DNA from: Pseudomonadota bacterium
GTDB taxonomy: Bacteria > Pseudomonadota > Alphaproteobacteria > Rhizobiales > Afifellaceae
Reading direction: 5' to 3'
NCBI GenBank assembly: GCA_023417735.1
Contig: JAEZEK010000207.1
Span: 1-6,195, forward strand
Length of the DNA stretch: 6,195 bases
A program made the position numbers and the translations under genes. The notes beneath the pieces are model-generated. The model saw nothing but the letters and a program-made list of their open reading frames with translations. It was not told the origin of the DNA and searched no databases. This document shows, piece by piece, positions 4,948-6,195 of this stretch (its first letter is position 1; each line of letters begins with the position of its first letter).

Positions 4948-6174
4948 ATGGGCGGGTTGTCCGAAGAACAGGTGCTGATGCGGCAGAGCTGCCGCGCTTT
5001 CGTCGACGGTGTCGTGCTGCCGTTCATTCGCGCCGACTGGCGGCGCGAATGGGACATGAACCCGGACGGCCGCCTGCCGCCCGAGATCCTGGAAGGCTGC
5101 GAGGAGATCGGCATCCGCACGCTCGGCGTGCCGGCCGAGTTCGGCGGCGTCGAGCTCGACCCCGGCACGGAGGCGCAGACCTTCGCCATCATCTCCGAGG
5201 AGATCGCCCGCGGCGATTCCGGGCTCGCCGACAAGCTCGTCCAGAACTGGAAGCTCGCCGTCCTGCTCCGGAACGTCGCGCCGCGCCACCTGCAGGAGGA
5301 GTGGTTCCCGCGCCTCCTCGCCGACCCGCAGTTCCTGCTCGCCCATTGCTCGACCGAACCGCGCGGCGCCTCCGACCGCTGGCTGCCCTACAACGTGCCG
5401 GAGGCCGCCATGCACACCCGCGCCGTGAGGAAGGACGGCGGATGGGTCATCAACGGGCGCAAGCAGTTCATCTCGAACGGGTACGATGCGAGCCTCTACG
5501 TCGTGAACGCCAACACCGACCCGACCGTCGGCATGCCGCAGGGGACGTCGAGCTTCCTCGTGCCGCGCGACACGCCGGGGCTCACAATCGTGCGCTGCAA
5601 CGAGACCCTCGGCTGCCGCTTCATGAACAACGGCGAGCTCGTGTTCGAGGACATGTGGCTGCCCGAGGACCACCTCCTCGTGGAGAACCAGGCGATCGGC
5701 CGGCTCGGCGTCTACCATCGCCCGGGCAAGATCATCCAGGCGGCGAAGAACCTCGGCGTCGGCGTGCGCTGCCTCGAGGTCGCGTCCGACTACGTCCAGA
5801 CCTACGTGCAGGGCGGCCGGATCCTCATCAAGCACCAGGCCGTGGCGCTGCGCATGGCGGACATGGCGACGCGGATCGAGGCGGTCCGCGGCATGGTGGA
5901 GCGCGCCGCCCGCGCCGTCGACGAGGGCGCCGGAAATGCCGACGTGCTCTGCAACATGGCCAAGGTGTTCGCCTCCGAGGAGATCATGAAGGTCGCGCAG
6001 CACTGCGTCGAGCTGCACGGCGGCAACGGCATGATGCTCGATTTCGGCGTCGAGAAGCTCTTCCGCGACGCGGCGATCTTCCTCCACATGGACGCGACCG
6101 CGGACATCTCCAAGTTCAAGATCGTGAAATCGCTCTTCCCCGAGACCGCCGGCCGCTACGCCGGGCCGGAATGA
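4948..6174 (+). CDS. Acyl-CoA dehydrogenase family protein
   Basis: Encodes 408 residues, close to the normal length of about 380-400. These FAD enzymes desaturate acyl-CoA thioesters between C2 and C3 and pass electrons to ETF. The N-terminal helical domain (about 1-125) includes LGVPAEFGGVELDPG. The middle beta domain starts near 130 with S135-T-E-P-R-G-A-S-D143 and the INGRKQFISNG strand. The C-terminal helical domain carries ILIKHQAVALRMADMATRIEA and ends with GGNGMMLDFGVEKLFRDAAIF. After R373-D374 the residue nine beyond R373, where the MCAD-type family has the catalytic Glu of YEGT, is D382 in HMDAT. This is either a conservative base swap or a mark of an unusual subfamily. The start is set by GGGAGGA (4933-4939) eight bases before ATG 4948; the frame is open further upstream to 4549 but that part is antisense to the small gene and non-homologous. 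Substrate unknown. Confidence 0.92.
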   Translation: MGGLSEEQVLMRQSCRAFVDGVVLPFIRADWRREWDMNPDGRLPPEILEGCEEIGIRTLGVPAEFGGVELDPGTEAQTFAIISEEIARGDSGLADKLVQNWKLAVLLRNVAPRHLQEEWFPRLLADPQFLLAHCSTEPRGASDRWLPYNVPEAAMHTRAVRKDGGWVINGRKQFISNGYDASLYVVNANTDPTVGMPQGTSSFLVPRDTPGLTIVRCNETLGCRFMNNGELVFEDMWLPEDHLLVENQAIGRLGVYHRPGKIIQAAKNLGVGVRCLEVASDYVQTYVQGGRILIKHQAVALRMADMATRIEAVRGMVERAARAVDEGAGNADVLCNMAKVFASEEIMKVAQHCVELHGGNGMMLDFGVEKLFRDAAIFLHMDATADISKFKIVKSLFPETAGRYAGPE

Positions 6175-6195
6175 CGGGCGCGGCCGGTCGCAAGG

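Noticed and set aside
4755..5234. Longer 229-codon version of the small minus-strand gene
   Set aside because: The upstream part is antisense to the dehydrogenase, and the consensus ribosome binding site belongs to the ATG at 4754.

Overview
The window looks like chromosomal DNA of a high-GC alphaproteobacterium, probably of the Hyphomicrobiales (Rhizobiales) type. Three things suggest this: the gene order rpmI-rplT-pheS, the L20 protein with the longer C-terminal tail seen in alphaproteobacteria (residues like AYLK..NEFE), and a short palindrome at the left edge of the kind scattered between genes in these genomes. No insertion sequence, CRISPR array or phage gene is visible. The taxonomic reading is inference from sequence memory, not from a search.

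Layout. Positions 1-127 hold no gene, only the palindrome at 43-63. A tRNA-Thr(GGT) gene lies on the minus strand at 128-202. Positions 203-448 separate it from rpmI. This gap contains two predicted back-to-back promoters with overlapping -35 boxes, then an rpmI leader that can fold into four successive perfect hairpins. rpmI (L35) and rplT (L20) follow on the plus strand. The L20 reading frame does not stop at its usual place. It runs on through two strong hairpins and overlaps the next gene, a Rieske non-heme iron oxygenase (1165-2229), which suggests a one-base deletion near the end of rplT. A 231-bp gap with possible alternative hairpins leads to pheS (2461-3543), which is followed by a perfect 11-bp terminator-like stem. 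Next come a classical NAD-type short-chain dehydrogenase (3703-4479), an unrecognised 69-residue gene on the minus strand (4545-4754), a 193-bp divergent regulatory region with repeated motifs, and an acyl-CoA dehydrogenase family gene (4948-6174).

How the genes may work together. rpmI, rplT and pheS are translation genes normally kept together, with pheT directly after pheS. Here a Rieske oxygenase sits between rplT and pheS, and an SDR plus an acyl-CoA dehydrogenase occupy the place where pheT would be expected. The three metabolic enzymes could form a catabolic route (oxygenation, alcohol oxidation, acyl-CoA desaturation) for a cyclic or aromatic compound, but the substrate cannot be read from the sequence and they may be unrelated. 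The points most worth checking are the missing rplT stop, the structured rpmI leader, the Asp in place of the usual catalytic Glu in the acyl-CoA dehydrogenase, and the unknown small gene with its repeat-bearing divergent promoter region.
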